Part shown: in pieces, positions 32,516-41,333 of the stretch
Position numbering within the stretch: position 1 is the stretch's first letter
How the letters are laid out: every line of letters starts with the position of its first letter
NCBI GenBank assembly: GCA_018970895.1
Contig: JAGWVM010000005.1
Location: 1 to 56,089, forward strand
Direction of reading: 5' to 3'
Source of the DNA: Lysobacteraceae bacterium
GTDB taxonomy: Bacteria; Pseudomonadota; Gammaproteobacteria; Xanthomonadales; Rhodanobacteraceae
Length of the DNA: 56,089 bases
Made by a program: the position numbers and the translations under genes
The notes under the pieces: model-generated
The model's database searches: none
What the model saw: the letters and a program-made list of their open reading frames with translations, nothing else
What the model was told of the DNA's origin: nothing

Positions 32516-33292
32516 ATGAATTCGTCAGCCAACCTGGTGGCGCTCTATACCATCACCCGCCGCGAGATCATGCGCGTGGTGCGGATCTGGTCGCAGACCC
32601 TGATCCCGCCGGTGATCACGATGACGCTGTACTTCGTGATCTTCGGCAAGCTGGTCGGCAGTCGCATCGGCACCATCGAACACGGCTTCACCTACATCCA
32701 GTACCTCGCGCCGGGACTGGTGATGATGAGCATCATCAACAACAGCTACGCCAATATCTCCAGCTCGTTCTTCGGTGCCAAGTTCCAGCGCTCGGTGGAA
32801 GAGATGCTGGTCTCGCCGATGCCGAACTGGGTGATCCTGCTGGGCTACGTGGCCGGTTCGGTGGCACGCGGCCTGGTGGTGGGCGCACTGGTGCTCGGTG
32901 TCGCACTGTTCTTCACCGCGTTGCACATCACTCATCCGCTGGTGATGCTGGTCTCGGTCGTTCTCGGCGCCACCATCTTTGCGCTGGCCGGCTTCGTCAA
33001 CGCCATTTATGCCAAGAAGTTCGACGACATCGCGCTGGTGCCGACCTTCGTGCTGACCCCGCTGACCTACCTGGGCGGCGTGTTCTATTCGGTCAACATG
33101 CTCAAGGAGCCGTGGCAGGCGATGTCACGTGCCAACCCGATCCTGTACATGGTCAACACCTTCCGCTACGGCGTGATCGGAGTCAGCGACGTCGATGTCG
33201 TGACGGGACTCGTGGTGATGATCGGGTTCGTGACCGGCCTGTCGATCATTGCGCTGCAGCTGCTCAAGCGCGGCGTCGGGCTCAGGTCGTAA
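32516..33292 (+). CDS. yadH: ABC-2 type permease, YadH family
   Basis: 258 residues and six membrane helices. Strong resemblance to E. coli YadH runs along the whole chain: VRIWSQTLIPPVITMTLYFV, IFGKLVGSRIG, SSFFGAKFQRSVEEMLVSP, FDDIALVPTFVLTPLTYLGG, VFYSVNMLK and a final RGVGLRS. It works with the YadG ATPase just upstream. A GGAG site precedes the ATG by about nine bases. The stop is followed within a few bases by purine/pyrimidine element C. Confidence 0.94.
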   Translation: MNSSANLVALYTITRREIMRVVRIWSQTLIPPVITMTLYFVIFGKLVGSRIGTIEHGFTYIQYLAPGLVMMSIINNSYANISSSFFGAKFQRSVEEMLVSPMPNWVILLGYVAGSVARGLVVGALVLGVALFFTALHITHPLVMLVSVVLGATIFALAGFVNAIYAKKFDDIALVPTFVLTPLTYLGGVFYSVNMLKEPWQAMSRANPILYMVNTFRYGVIGVSDVDVVTGLVVMIGFVTGLSIIALQLLKRGVGLRS

Positions 33293-33575
33293 CAGCGGGG
33301 AGTGCGCGAAGAGGCGTGAGACGTGAGAGGTGGCCGCCCGAGGCGGATGCGCCATCCCGCTCCGCTCGCTCCCTGCTGGCGCGCAGTGCAATGCTCGCCG
33401 ACTCCCCGTCACCCGCTCCTCGCCTGCGCAATGGCTTGAACGCGACGTTTCCTGCCTGCGACGACCGGAGCGAGTGACGAGCCGCTTGTGGCAGGTCCTC
33501 CGTCCCGCTCAATCACCGGCCCCAGCCCGCACGCTGCCCTCTCTCTCCTTTCTCCTCTTCGCTCACTCTTCGCCC
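33293..33575. repeat. Purine/pyrimidine intergenic element C
   Basis: A purine arm (GGGGAGTGCGCGAAGAGGCG and on, about 33296-33330) begins at the yadH stop. A pyrimidine arm (about 33538-33575, CTCTCTCCTTTCTCCTCTTC then GCTCACTC) ends exactly at the rluF ATG, leaving no Shine-Dalgarno. The middle 200 bp holds further CTCCGCTCGCTCC-like tracts and no supported gene. Confidence 0.55.
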
Positions 33576-34295
33576 ATGCGCGTGAACAAATACATCAGCG
33601 AAGCCGGTCTGTGCTCGCGCCGTGAGGCGGACGAGCTGCTGCTCGCCGGGCGGGTGACGATCAACGGCGAGGTCGTCACCACCGGCGCCAAGGCGCTGGA
33701 GGGTGACGAGGTGCGCGTGGACGGCGAGATCGTCAAGGCGCGCATCCTGGCCGCCACACCGTCGGCCAAGAAGGCGGTATACATCGCACTCAACAAGCCG
33801 GTGGGCATCACCTGCACCACCGACCACACTGTCGCGGGCAACATCGTCGACTTCGTCGACCACCCGCAGCGCATTTTTCCGATCGGCCGGCTGGACAAGG
33901 ATTCGGAAGGCCTGATCCTGCTCACCAGCAACGGCGACATCGTCAACGAGATCCTGCGTGCCGAGAATCGCCACGAGAAGGAATACCTGGTGGCAGTGAA
34001 CAAGGCGGTCACCGACGAATTCCTCGCCGGCATGAGCAAGGGCGTGCGCATCCACGGCCAGATGACCCAGCGCTGCCGCGTGCGGCGCATCGCCAAGTTC
34101 GGCTTCGGCATCGTGCTGACCCAGGGGCTGAACCGGCAGATCCGCCTGATGGCGGCGGCGTTCGGCTACCGCGTTACCCAGCTGCGCCGCGTGCGCATCG
34201 ACAACATCAAGCTGGGCCATCTCAAGCCCGGGCAATGGCGCAACCTGACCGATGCGGAACTGAAGGGGCTGCTGCCGAATCGCACCCAGTGGTGA
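33576..34295 (+). CDS. rluF: 23S rRNA pseudouridine synthase, RluF type
   Basis: 239 residues. An N-terminal S4 RNA-binding domain (MRVNKYISEAGLCSRREADE, 1-60) leads to the RsuA/RluB-E/F catalytic domain with the active-site Asp in GRLDKDSEGLILLT. NIVDFVDHPQRIFPIG, HEKEYLVAVNKAVTDEFL and GLNRQIRLM match E. coli RluF, which modifies U2604 of 23S rRNA. It lacks the long basic C-terminal tail of the E. coli enzyme. The start codon directly follows a pyrimidine-rich repeat arm, so translation initiation must be Shine-Dalgarno independent or the start differs. Confidence 0.88.
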   Translation: MRVNKYISEAGLCSRREADELLLAGRVTINGEVVTTGAKALEGDEVRVDGEIVKARILAATPSAKKAVYIALNKPVGITCTTDHTVAGNIVDFVDHPQRIFPIGRLDKDSEGLILLTSNGDIVNEILRAENRHEKEYLVAVNKAVTDEFLAGMSKGVRIHGQMTQRCRVRRIAKFGFGIVLTQGLNRQIRLMAAAFGYRVTQLRRVRIDNIKLGHLKPGQWRNLTDAELKGLLPNRTQW

Positions 34296-34340
34296 CCGCG
34301 CACGGCGACGCGAACTGCCGGACCTGACGCGACATACGCG

Positions 34341-34363
34341 ACGGCCCGCGCGTGGCGGGCCGT
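34341..34363. terminator. GC-rich hairpin between rluF and the CTTCH gene
   Basis: ACGGCCCGC (34341-34349), loop GCGTG, GCGGGCCGT (34355-34363), a perfect 9-bp stem. It lies 45 bp after rluF and 35 bp after the minus-strand gene ending at 34399, so it could serve both. There is no clear T-run, so the terminator assignment is tentative. Confidence 0.5.
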
Positions 34364-34398
34364 CCGACGTGCCCGGGCCAGGGCCCGGAAGGTCGCGG

Positions 34399-34614
34399 TC
34401 AGTGGCAGGTCGTGCAGGCGGGCATGCTCGCCGACATGCCGGTCGCCTGCGCACCGGACCACGGCGCGAGCAGCACGCTGTCGCGCACCGCGAAGGCCGC
34501 GTGCACGCGGTCCGCCGGTGGGCGGTGCGACGCCGCGTGGATGGCCTCGCCGGCCATCGCACTGCCGGCCACCGCCGCCAGAACCACCATCAGGGAAAGG
34601 GAACGAATCGTCAT
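34399..34614 (-). CDS. 71-residue exported protein ending in a c-type heme motif
   Basis: Signal peptide (SLMVVLAAVAGSAMAGEA) and a mature chain of about 50 residues that ends ...SMPACTTCH, with Cys67, Cys70 and the terminal residue His71 forming a CxxCH heme c motif. No other cysteine is present. An AGGAG stretch lies about 12 bases upstream of the ATG at 34614. An exported protein with CxxCH would be a substrate for the periplasmic cytochrome c maturation system, but a motif at the very C-terminus is atypical. I know no family. The gene follows the flavoprotein gene on the same strand by 166 bp. Confidence 0.6.
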   Translation of the reverse strand: MTIRSLSLMVVLAAVAGSAMAGEAIHAASHRPPADRVHAAFAVRDSVLLAPWSGAQATGMSASMPACTTCH

Positions 34615-34780
34615 GACCTGCCATCTCCTCGCCGGTTGAAGGCATCCGCATCGCGGCGTCCGGGCCCATGCGGCCGACCGCCATGCTTCGCCTGGTATCC
34701 ATGTCCCCCGCCGGCCAGCGTAGCGCCGAACCTGCGGGCTCACCAGCGCGATCGATGCTGCAACGCGTGAGTAAACGTAT

Positions 34781-36037
34781 TCATCCGGACCGGGCCGGCG
34801 CCGCGGCCGCCAGCCATGCAGCGGCGCCCCGCCCGGCGCGCCAGCCGCTGGCGAAGCAGGCGGTGAGGAGATAGCCGCCGGTCGGCGCCTCCCAGTCGAG
34901 CATCTCGCCCGCGCAGAACGTGCCCGGGCGATCACGCAGCATGAGCGCGCCATCCAGCGCCTCCAGGCGTACGCCGCCGGCGGTGCTGATCGCCTCGGCG
35001 ACCGGACGCGGGGCGCTCAGGGTCAGCGGCAGCGCCTTGATCCGGCCCGCGAGGCGGGCGGGGTCGGCCAGCGTCATCCGGTCGGCGTGCTCGAACACCA
35101 GCGCGCATTTGGCTGCATCCAGTCCGGCGCGACGGCGCAGCCAGTCGCCCGTGCTGTGCTTGCCCCTCGGCGCCGCGAGCCGCGCGGCAAGCACGTCCGG
35201 CATGTAGCCCGGGGCCAGGTCGAGGTGGAGCGTCGCGGTGCCGTGCGCGCGGATGCGCCGACGCAGGGCCGGCCCGATCGCATAGACCAGGCTGCCTTCG
35301 ATCCCGTAGCGGGTGATCACGCACTCGCCCTGGCGCTGGCGCGGCGTGCCGTCATCGTCCTGCCAGTGCGCGATCACGGCTTTCAGCGGAGCACCGGCGA
35401 AGCGGCTGGCCAGATGCTCGCTCCAGCGGCACTCGAAGCCGCAGTTGGCCGGCTCCAGCGGCGCGGTGTCCACGCCGGCGGCGGCGAGAAGCGCCATCCA
35501 GCGGCCATCCGAACCCAGCTGCGGCCAGCTGCCGCCCCCCAGTGCGAGCACCGTGGCCGCCGGCGCCGCGGCGCGCTCGCCATCCGGCGTGGCAAAGCGC
35601 AGGGCGCCGTCGTCGCTCCAGCCGAGCCAGCGGTGATGCATGTGGAAGCGCACGCCTGCGGCGTGCAGGCGACGCACCCAGCGCCGCAGCAGTGGCGCCG
35701 CCTTCAGATCCGACGGAAACACCCGGCCGGAGCTGCCGACGAAGGTTTCCACGCCCAGTCCGCGCGCCCAGTCGCGCAGCGCCAGCGCGTCGAACTCGGC
35801 CAGCCACCTGCCCACCTCCGGCGCCCGCGCGCCGTAGCGGCCGACGAAATCGGCGAAGGGCTCGCCGTGGGTGAGGTTGAGCCCGCCCTTGCCGGCGAGC
35901 AGGAATTTGCGTCCCACCGAGCCCATGGCGTCGTAAAGATCCACCGCCAGCCCGGCTTGGCGAAGCTGCTCGGCGGCCATCAGGCCGGCCGGCCCGCCGC
36001 CGACCACGGCGACATGGCGAAGATGTTGCGCATTCAT
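34781..36037 (-). CDS. BaiN/YhiN-type NAD(P)/FAD-dependent oxidoreductase
   Basis: 418 residues. The FAD-binding Rossmann motif HVAVVGGGPAGLMAAEQLRQ opens the chain. Then come KFLLAGKGGLNLTH and SSGRVFPSDLKAAPLLRRW, which mark the HI0933/YhiN family, ATVLALGGGSWPQLGSDG, and the closing FCAGEMLDWEAPTGGYLLTA with the second FAD contact. The physiological substrate of YhiN is not established; the gut-bacterial homologue BaiN reduces bile acid intermediates. It is cytoplasmic and starts 87 bp after the MetX-like gene on the same strand. Confidence 0.9.
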   Translation of the reverse strand: MNAQHLRHVAVVGGGPAGLMAAEQLRQAGLAVDLYDAMGSVGRKFLLAGKGGLNLTHGEPFADFVGRYGARAPEVGRWLAEFDALALRDWARGLGVETFVGSSGRVFPSDLKAAPLLRRWVRRLHAAGVRFHMHHRWLGWSDDGALRFATPDGERAAAPAATVLALGGGSWPQLGSDGRWMALLAAAGVDTAPLEPANCGFECRWSEHLASRFAGAPLKAVIAHWQDDDGTPRQRQGECVITRYGIEGSLVYAIGPALRRRIRAHGTATLHLDLAPGYMPDVLAARLAAPRGKHSTGDWLRRRAGLDAAKCALVFEHADRMTLADPARLAGRIKALPLTLSAPRPVAEAISTAGGVRLEALDGALMLRDRPGTFCAGEMLDWEAPTGGYLLTACFASGWRAGRGAAAWLAAAAPARSG

Positions 36038-36052
36038 CGAACGATGATCGCA

Positions 36053-36079
36053 TGCCGGTGCCTGCCGCAGGCGCCGGCA
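36053..36079. terminator. Hairpin between the MetX-like gene and the flavoprotein gene
   Basis: TGCCGGTGCCTG (36053-36064), loop CCG, and CAGGCGCCGGCA (36068-36079) form a 12-bp stem with one G-U pair. It lies downstream of the minus-strand MetX-like gene. No T-run follows, so it may be a terminator or a processing/stability stem. Confidence 0.4.
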
Positions 36080-36124
36080 CGACGGTCAACGAGGTCCTCT
36101 CCCGCCGGCGGCGACGCGGCCGGC

Positions 36125-37258
36125 TCAGCGGTGACCGGTAGCCTCGTGACCTGCCGGACGGGACTCGGCGAGCAGCTCCACCAGATACGACTTCCAGACC
36201 GCGGCCCAGGTGTGGGTCCCGTGCCCGTGGGTGGCGCGGCTGGCCGGAATGAGGACGTATCGTGCCTGCGGCATCTTGCGGACCTCGCGCTCGGCGACGC
36301 CCAGATAGGGCGGATTGATGAAGTCGTCCTGCGAGTTGACCCACATGACCGCGGCGCGAATGCCGGACAGCCTGGCCGACGGGTCATAGTCGCGCGAGGA
36401 GGCCACCTGATACAGCAGATCATCGGCGTCCAGATGCGCGACGATCTTCGGAGTCTGGACCCGCAGATAATCCTGCATCGACGGTCCGCTCGGGAATTCG
36501 TCCTGCAGTGCGATCGGCGCACTGCCGGCAATCAGCAGCATGTCGACAGCGGTCCGCAAGCCGGCCTGCGGCTGCGTCGCATAACTGCCGTTGTCCCACT
36601 GCGGGTCCTGCCTGATGGCATCCATCAGCATCTGCCGCCACATCCGGTTGCGTCCGCCGATCTCGATGGGCAGGCAGGCCAGCGGCATCAGCGCGTCGAC
36701 GAAGTCGGGATAGTTCTCGCCCCACATGAACGAGTGCATGCAGCCCATCGACGTACCGGTGACGAGCCGCAGGTGATTGATCTTCAGGCCGTCCACCACC
36801 AGGGCGTGCTCGGCCTTGACCATGTCGGTGTAGCCGTAGTGGGGAAACCGCATGCGCAGCCCGTCGCTCGGTTTGGACGAGTCGCCGTGGCCGATGTCAT
36901 CCGGAAGGATGATGAAATATTTCGAAGCGTCCAGCGGTTGCCCCGGTCCGAACAGCTCACCGGCATAACGCGGGACGAGAAACTGCGCGCCGGATCCGCC
37001 GGTTCCGTGCAGGATCAGGACGGCATTGGTGACTTTGCCATCCGGGCCCGTCCGCGGAGATCCCAATGTGCGGTAGTGCAGCCGCAGTTCCGGCAGATGC
37101 TCGCCGGTACTGAAGGTGAAATCCCTGATCACGAAATTCCCGGCCACCGGGTGCAGCGAGCGCATCACGGCCAGCTCGGCCCGGCTCGCGTCCTGCGCGT
37201 ACCCGGCGCACGCCAGCGTGCACAGGACGAGTGAAAGGAACAGCTGTCTCCAGGTCAT
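36125..37258 (-). CDS. Exported alpha/beta hydrolase of the MetX-like (homoserine acetyltransferase) superfamily
   Basis: 377 residues from the ATG at 37258, which has AGGAG seven bases upstream. The N-terminus is a signal peptide (LFLSLVLCTLACAGYAQD), unlike cytoplasmic MetX. The fold follows MetX: FTFSTGEHLPELRLHYRTLG, NAVLILHGTGGSGAQF, IILPDDIGHGDSSKP, nucleophile GTSMGCMHSF, GGRNRMWRQMLMDAI, acid in WVNSQDDFINPP and His in RATHGHGTHTW. It is therefore a periplasmic hydrolase or acyltransferase and not a methionine-pathway enzyme. It lies downstream of the TonB-dependent receptor gene, from which a terminator separates it. Confidence 0.82.
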   Translation of the reverse strand: MTWRQLFLSLVLCTLACAGYAQDASRAELAVMRSLHPVAGNFVIRDFTFSTGEHLPELRLHYRTLGSPRTGPDGKVTNAVLILHGTGGSGAQFLVPRYAGELFGPGQPLDASKYFIILPDDIGHGDSSKPSDGLRMRFPHYGYTDMVKAEHALVVDGLKINHLRLVTGTSMGCMHSFMWGENYPDFVDALMPLACLPIEIGGRNRMWRQMLMDAIRQDPQWDNGSYATQPQAGLRTAVDMLLIAGSAPIALQDEFPSGPSMQDYLRVQTPKIVAHLDADDLLYQVASSRDYDPSARLSGIRAAVMWVNSQDDFINPPYLGVAEREVRKMPQARYVLIPASRATHGHGTHTWAAVWKSYLVELLAESRPAGHEATGHR

Positions 37259-37347
37259 GATCCCGCTCCTGTCGAGCCCGCCCGCGGGCGGCCGTGAGTG
37301 AAGGACGGACAGGCGGCAGGCATGGCCTGCCTGTCCCTCGAAAAGCG

Positions 37348-37373
37348 GCCCGCCTCCTGCATCGGAGGCGGGC
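37348..37373 (-). terminator. Rho-independent terminator after the TonB-dependent receptor gene
   Basis: GCCCGCCTCC (37348-37357), 6-nt loop, GGAGGCGGGC (37364-37373), a perfect 10-bp stem. On the minus strand it is followed by CGCTTTTCG, a short T-run, 14 bp after the receptor stop codon. Confidence 0.75.
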
Positions 37374-37386
37374 ACGCCACCACGCG

Positions 37387-40329
37387 TCAGAACTTCTGCT
37401 GGTAACTCACGTAGATGTAGCGATCGATATCGAGTTCGGGGTCGAATCCGACGGCGCCGTTATAGCCAAGATCCTTGGCCGAGTAGAGCGGCGAGGGCTT
37501 CTTGTCGAACACGTTGTTGATGCCGATCGAGAGGGTCGCATTCCAGGGCGCCTTCCAGTAGCCGCTGACGTCGTTGTAGGAAATGGCACCCTTGCGGTTG
37601 GCACCCACGCCGAACGGCCAGCTCGGGCTGCGATAGTTCGGCTGGTTGCATTCGAAGCGCGTGTAGCACTCGTCCCTCAGCGCCCCGAAGTAGCGCAGCC
37701 GCCACGTGGCACCGAACGACCCGATGCTCCAGCTCGTGGTCAGATTCGCGCGCACCCGGTACTGCGGGATGATGCCGACGCTGTTGACCACGGTCGCGCC
37801 CGCACCGCTCTGGGACTGGAACTGCGAGACATAGTTGCTGTCCAGTCGCGACACGAAATTGCCGTAGCGCGTTTCCGGGAAGCGGTAGGACACCGTGAAG
37901 TCATAGCCCTTCGTGCTGATGTGACCGAGATTGGCATTGCCGCGGCTCAGCGTGGTGATCTGGCTGGTCGTGGCATCACGGCCGAGCTGGCTGCAGTACT
38001 GAGCCGATGAGAACAGGTAGCACTGGTTCACGACGTACTGGGCGCTGATGCTCTGGATCTCGTTGTTGATCCGGATCGAATACCAGTCCAGGGTCAGGTC
38101 GAGCCCCGGCACGAAGCTCGGGCTGTAGACCGCACCGAGGGTCCGGGTCACCGCGGTTTCAGGCTTCAGGTTGGCGTTTCCCACGCCGATGAAGGACGGC
38201 GTCGCCGACTGCGTTGCGCCGACCGAAGTGATCGGAAGCCCCTGGCGATCGCGCTGCCGGAAGTTGGCGGGCACGCCCTGCGCGGCACAGATGGCGGCCA
38301 CCGACGCATTCGTCGCGGCGGCGCCGTAGACGCTGTCGCACTGGTCGAGGTAGTGGTCGTACCCCTGGCCGCCGCCGCCGAACAGGTCCTGCAGGGTGGG
38401 CGCACGGAAGCCCTCGGCGTAGTTGCCGCGGATCAGCAGGTCCGACACAGGCTTCCACTCGAAGCTGTACTTGTTGTCGGTGGTGCTTCCGAAATTGCTG
38501 TAGTGGGAATACCGGCTGGCAAAGTCCACCGACAGGGACTGCACGCCAGGCAGGTCCTTCAGCAGCGGCGCATTGAATTCCACGTACGCCGAGTTCACCC
38601 GGTATTTTCCTGTCGTCGAATTCGCCGCGTTGCTGCTGGTGTATCCGGTCTGCGCAAAGCTGTCCGGACGGCTGTAGCCCGACAACTGGCGGGACTCGAC
38701 CCCGCCGGCGAAGCCGAGCCCGCCGGCGGGCAGGTCGAACAGCGTGCCATTGATGTCGAAGTTGTAGCTCCGGTCCGTCGATCCGAAGGTATCCGTGCTC
38801 GGCGCCAGGATGTACGCCAGCTGCTGGGCCGAGATGCCCCCCGGACCGGCAAGAATCGGAACCGGCGTGCATTGACCCAGCTGATAGCTCGGGCCCAGCG
38901 GAATGGGGGCGGTGGGCGTACCGCATTGGACCACCCCGTCGGCATTGAGGAAGGACGGGCCCAGCGCCTTCTTCAGGGCAAGCAGGTTCCATTCACCCGT
39001 GCCGTGGGTGGTTCCCTGCCCCCGGTTGTAATTGAAGCCCACCGACCAGTCCCATTCGTGTTCGCCGAGCTCGAAATAGCCGTCGATGCTCCCGTCCAGG
39101 TGATAGGACTTGTAGTCCTGGCGATAGAACGGAGGAATCTCCGTCATCATCCTGTTCCAGAGCAGGTTGGTGCCCGGGAACGGGTTGTAATAGCTCTGCG
39201 CATCCACGTAGACGGGGAAATTGCGCTGCGCGTTGTAGTTGAGCGGATCGCCGGCAATCTGATCGCTCGACTGGCGGTCGGAGTACATGGCGGTCATTTT
39301 CGCCGTGACATTGTCTGCAATGTCGTAGGTGGCATGCGTGAAAATCGAGTTCAACTGGGTCGGCATCTGGTACATCTTCTGGGCAGTGAAGTTGTACTGG
39401 TCAGCCGGATTGCCGGTATACACGTGGTAATTGGCCGGATCGCGCGGATCGGAACTCTGCGTGGCCGTGTGATTGAGCATCAGGTACTGCCCGGGGTTGG
39501 CCGGGCTGTTGTAGATCAGGCCCCATGGACCGGCCTCGAGTGTCCCGTACGGATGATTCGGGCTGTAGGCATATCGGGTGATGTCCCTGGAATTGGTCCA
39601 GACGACACCGGTCTTGTTGTAATTGACATTGAAGACGATCGAGCTCTTGTCGGTGCGCGCGCCCGTCGTGAAGCTGTATTGCGTGGTCTGCGCATCGCCG
39701 CCCTGGTTCTCCCCGTAATAGGCATTGAATTGCGACCCGTCGAAACGGTCCTTCAGGATGAAATTGATCACGCCGCTGATGGCGTCCGATCCGTAGACGG
39801 CGGAGGCACCGTCCTTCAGGACCTCGATGCGCTCGATCAGCGCGGCGGGAATATTCGAAATATCCGTTGCGCCATTGATGCCGGAAATCCAGCGCTTGCC
39901 GTTGACCAGCACCAGGACGCGCTGCGAACCGAGATTGCGCATGTTGACGAATGCACCGGATGCGCCGCTCAGGACCGACGACTTGTTTGTCCCGGGCAGG
40001 CTCATCATCGTCAACTGCTGGACGATATCTCCGACATTGGTCAATCCGGTTTTCTTGATGTCCTCCTGGGTCATCGAGAAAATCGGTTGCTGGGTTTCAA
40101 GATCAACGCTCGGAATGCGCGAACCGGTCACCGTGACCGCTTTCAGGCCGACCACCGGCGCCGGCTTCTGCTTCGCGTCTTTTTGACTGCGGGTCGCGGA
40201 CGGGTCCGTTTTAGCCGCAGTCGATGACTCCTGCGCAAAGGCCGCAGGGACCGCCGCGGCACCCCAGATCAAACCGATCGCCAAGGCGCTTCTGATGGCG
40301 GATGAAAGCAAAGACGTCTTCGTTGCCAT
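37387..40329 (-). CDS. TonB-dependent receptor
   Basis: 980 residues, an outer-membrane active-transport barrel. The signal peptide is ALAIGLIWGAAAVPAAFAQ. The plug domain (about 60-190) shows VTVTGSRIPSVDLETQQPI (TonB-box region), RNLGSQRVLVLVNGKRWISG and IERIEVLKDGASAVYGSDAI. A long barrel follows (EWKPVSDLLIRGNYAEGFRA, PTLQDLFGGGG) and ends in aromatic residue F (VSYQQKF). It has the large Caulobacter/Xanthomonas-type receptor style, often used for peptides or glycans. GGGGAG precedes the ATG. GC content is lower than in neighbouring genes. It is divergent from an Lrp/AsnC regulator, which probably controls it. Confidence 0.93.
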   Translation of the reverse strand: MATKTSLLSSAIRSALAIGLIWGAAAVPAAFAQESSTAAKTDPSATRSQKDAKQKPAPVVGLKAVTVTGSRIPSVDLETQQPIFSMTQEDIKKTGLTNVGDIVQQLTMMSLPGTNKSSVLSGASGAFVNMRNLGSQRVLVLVNGKRWISGINGATDISNIPAALIERIEVLKDGASAVYGSDAISGVINFILKDRFDGSQFNAYYGENQGGDAQTTQYSFTTGARTDKSSIVFNVNYNKTGVVWTNSRDITRYAYSPNHPYGTLEAGPWGLIYNSPANPGQYLMLNHTATQSSDPRDPANYHVYTGNPADQYNFTAQKMYQMPTQLNSIFTHATYDIADNVTAKMTAMYSDRQSSDQIAGDPLNYNAQRNFPVYVDAQSYYNPFPGTNLLWNRMMTEIPPFYRQDYKSYHLDGSIDGYFELGEHEWDWSVGFNYNRGQGTTHGTGEWNLLALKKALGPSFLNADGVVQCGTPTAPIPLGPSYQLGQCTPVPILAGPGGISAQQLAYILAPSTDTFGSTDRSYNFDINGTLFDLPAGGLGFAGGVESRQLSGYSRPDSFAQTGYTSSNAANSTTGKYRVNSAYVEFNAPLLKDLPGVQSLSVDFASRYSHYSNFGSTTDNKYSFEWKPVSDLLIRGNYAEGFRAPTLQDLFGGGGQGYDHYLDQCDSVYGAAATNASVAAICAAQGVPANFRQRDRQGLPITSVGATQSATPSFIGVGNANLKPETAVTRTLGAVYSPSFVPGLDLTLDWYSIRINNEIQSISAQYVVNQCYLFSSAQYCSQLGRDATTSQITTLSRGNANLGHISTKGYDFTVSYRFPETRYGNFVSRLDSNYVSQFQSQSGAGATVVNSVGIIPQYRVRANLTTSWSIGSFGATWRLRYFGALRDECYTRFECNQPNYRSPSWPFGVGANRKGAISYNDVSGYWKAPWNATLSIGINNVFDKKPSPLYSAKDLGYNGAVGFDPELDIDRYIYVSYQQKF

Positions 40330-40724
40330 AAATCACTCCCCGAGAGTAACAACGTAATTTCTTTCAGGCAGGTGCACGGCGCCCTCCGGTTGGCCCGGTG
40401 GGCGTGTGGCAGATGCCTGTTGATTAGGCCAATCCGGCCCGTCGATCGGTTTCGATGAAAACCGAAGTCCCCTGGCGCGCGCGGAACGATTTCACCCGCG
40501 GCTTAATCAATTTCTATCACTCGCTCGCGGCGCTTGTCCACGCGACCATCGTCTATGCCAAATCATTGTTTTTATTGGATATCGTTGGTCCACACAGCAT
40601 GCTTTCCTGCGGGCAGGCCAGAGATCCGCAGAAAGTTCGTGACGCAAGGCTTAATTAAACCGATCCTGCTCCCACCCACTCCAAACCCCTGATTCCAAAG
40701 CCGCCTTGCGGCGAGCCAGCCATC
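40330..40724. promoter_or_regulatory. Divergent control region between the TonB receptor and lrp-like genes
   Basis: 395 bp without a supported gene, AT-rich in blocks (GGCTTAATCAATTTC near 40500, CATTGTTTTTATTGGATATC near 40565, GGCTTAATTAAACC near 40650) that are reasonable Lrp-family sites. TCGGTTT/AAACCGA inverted repeats lie at 40446-40465. I could not fix promoters for either gene. Confidence 0.45.
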
Positions 40725-41237
40725 ATGACCCATCGTGTGCTCGATCGGACGGATCTGAAGATCCTTGAAATCCTTCAACGAAATGGACGACTCTCCAACA
40801 CGGGCCTGGCCCGACAGGTTTCCCTGTCGCCGAGTGCCTGCCTTGCACGACTCCGGGCGCTTGAACAGGACGGCTTCATCCTCGGCTACCGGGCCCAGCT
40901 GGCGCTCGAGGCCGTGCGTGAAGTCATGGTCATCTACGCCGAAGTGACCATGGGCAAGCACGTTTCGACCGTTTTTGCGCACTTTGAAAAGGTTTTGGAG
41001 GGAATACCGGAAATCGTTGAAGCGGTTCGCGTCAGCGGGCCATTCGATTATCTTTTGAAAGCCGTCGTTGGCGACATGAATGAGTGGAAGGATATTTCCC
41101 AGGGGTTCCTCAACGAGGACAACGGCGTGGCCAAGCTGATGACGCTCGTCGTCATGCAGGAGACCAAGGCACCCGCCCCGCCGCCGCTTCATTCGAAGAA
41201 GCCGGGTCACCGGGCCGCCTTGCCGACCAGAAAATAG
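40725..41237 (+). CDS. Lrp/AsnC family transcriptional regulator
   Basis: 170 residues. The N-terminal winged HTH (LDRTDLKILEILQRNGRLSN, then SLSPSACLARLRALEQDGFI, 6-55) is followed by the RAM effector-binding domain (VMVIYAEVTMGKH...VRVSGPFDYLLKAVVGDMNE...LVVMQETK, 70-150) and a short basic tail. Lrp-family proteins sense amino acids or related small molecules and bind as octamers or hexadecamers. The divergent position suggests that it controls the TonB-dependent receptor gene and perhaps the downstream oxygenase-like and peptidase genes on its own strand. Confidence 0.92.
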   Translation: MTHRVLDRTDLKILEILQRNGRLSNTGLARQVSLSPSACLARLRALEQDGFILGYRAQLALEAVREVMVIYAEVTMGKHVSTVFAHFEKVLEGIPEIVEAVRVSGPFDYLLKAVVGDMNEWKDISQGFLNEDNGVAKLMTLVVMQETKAPAPPPLHSKKPGHRAALPTRK

Positions 41238-41333
41238 GCGCACGTCGCCGAGCGCTTCCGAACGCGCTCATCCGGGGCCACGGAGGCGGGATGCCATCGT
41301 TCGTGTCCACTCCCACCAGCAGAAGCCCGCGGC

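Noticed and set aside
34399..34953. Upstream extension of the CTTCH protein to a start near 34950
   Set aside because: The extension crosses the 3' end of the flavoprotein gene, has low-complexity sequence, and would bury the signal peptide that begins at 34614.
38353..40227. Plus-strand open frame of about 620 codons inside the TonB receptor gene
   Set aside because: The receptor on the minus strand has a signal peptide, a plug and a barrel ending in Phe. The plus frame has no recognisable domain.
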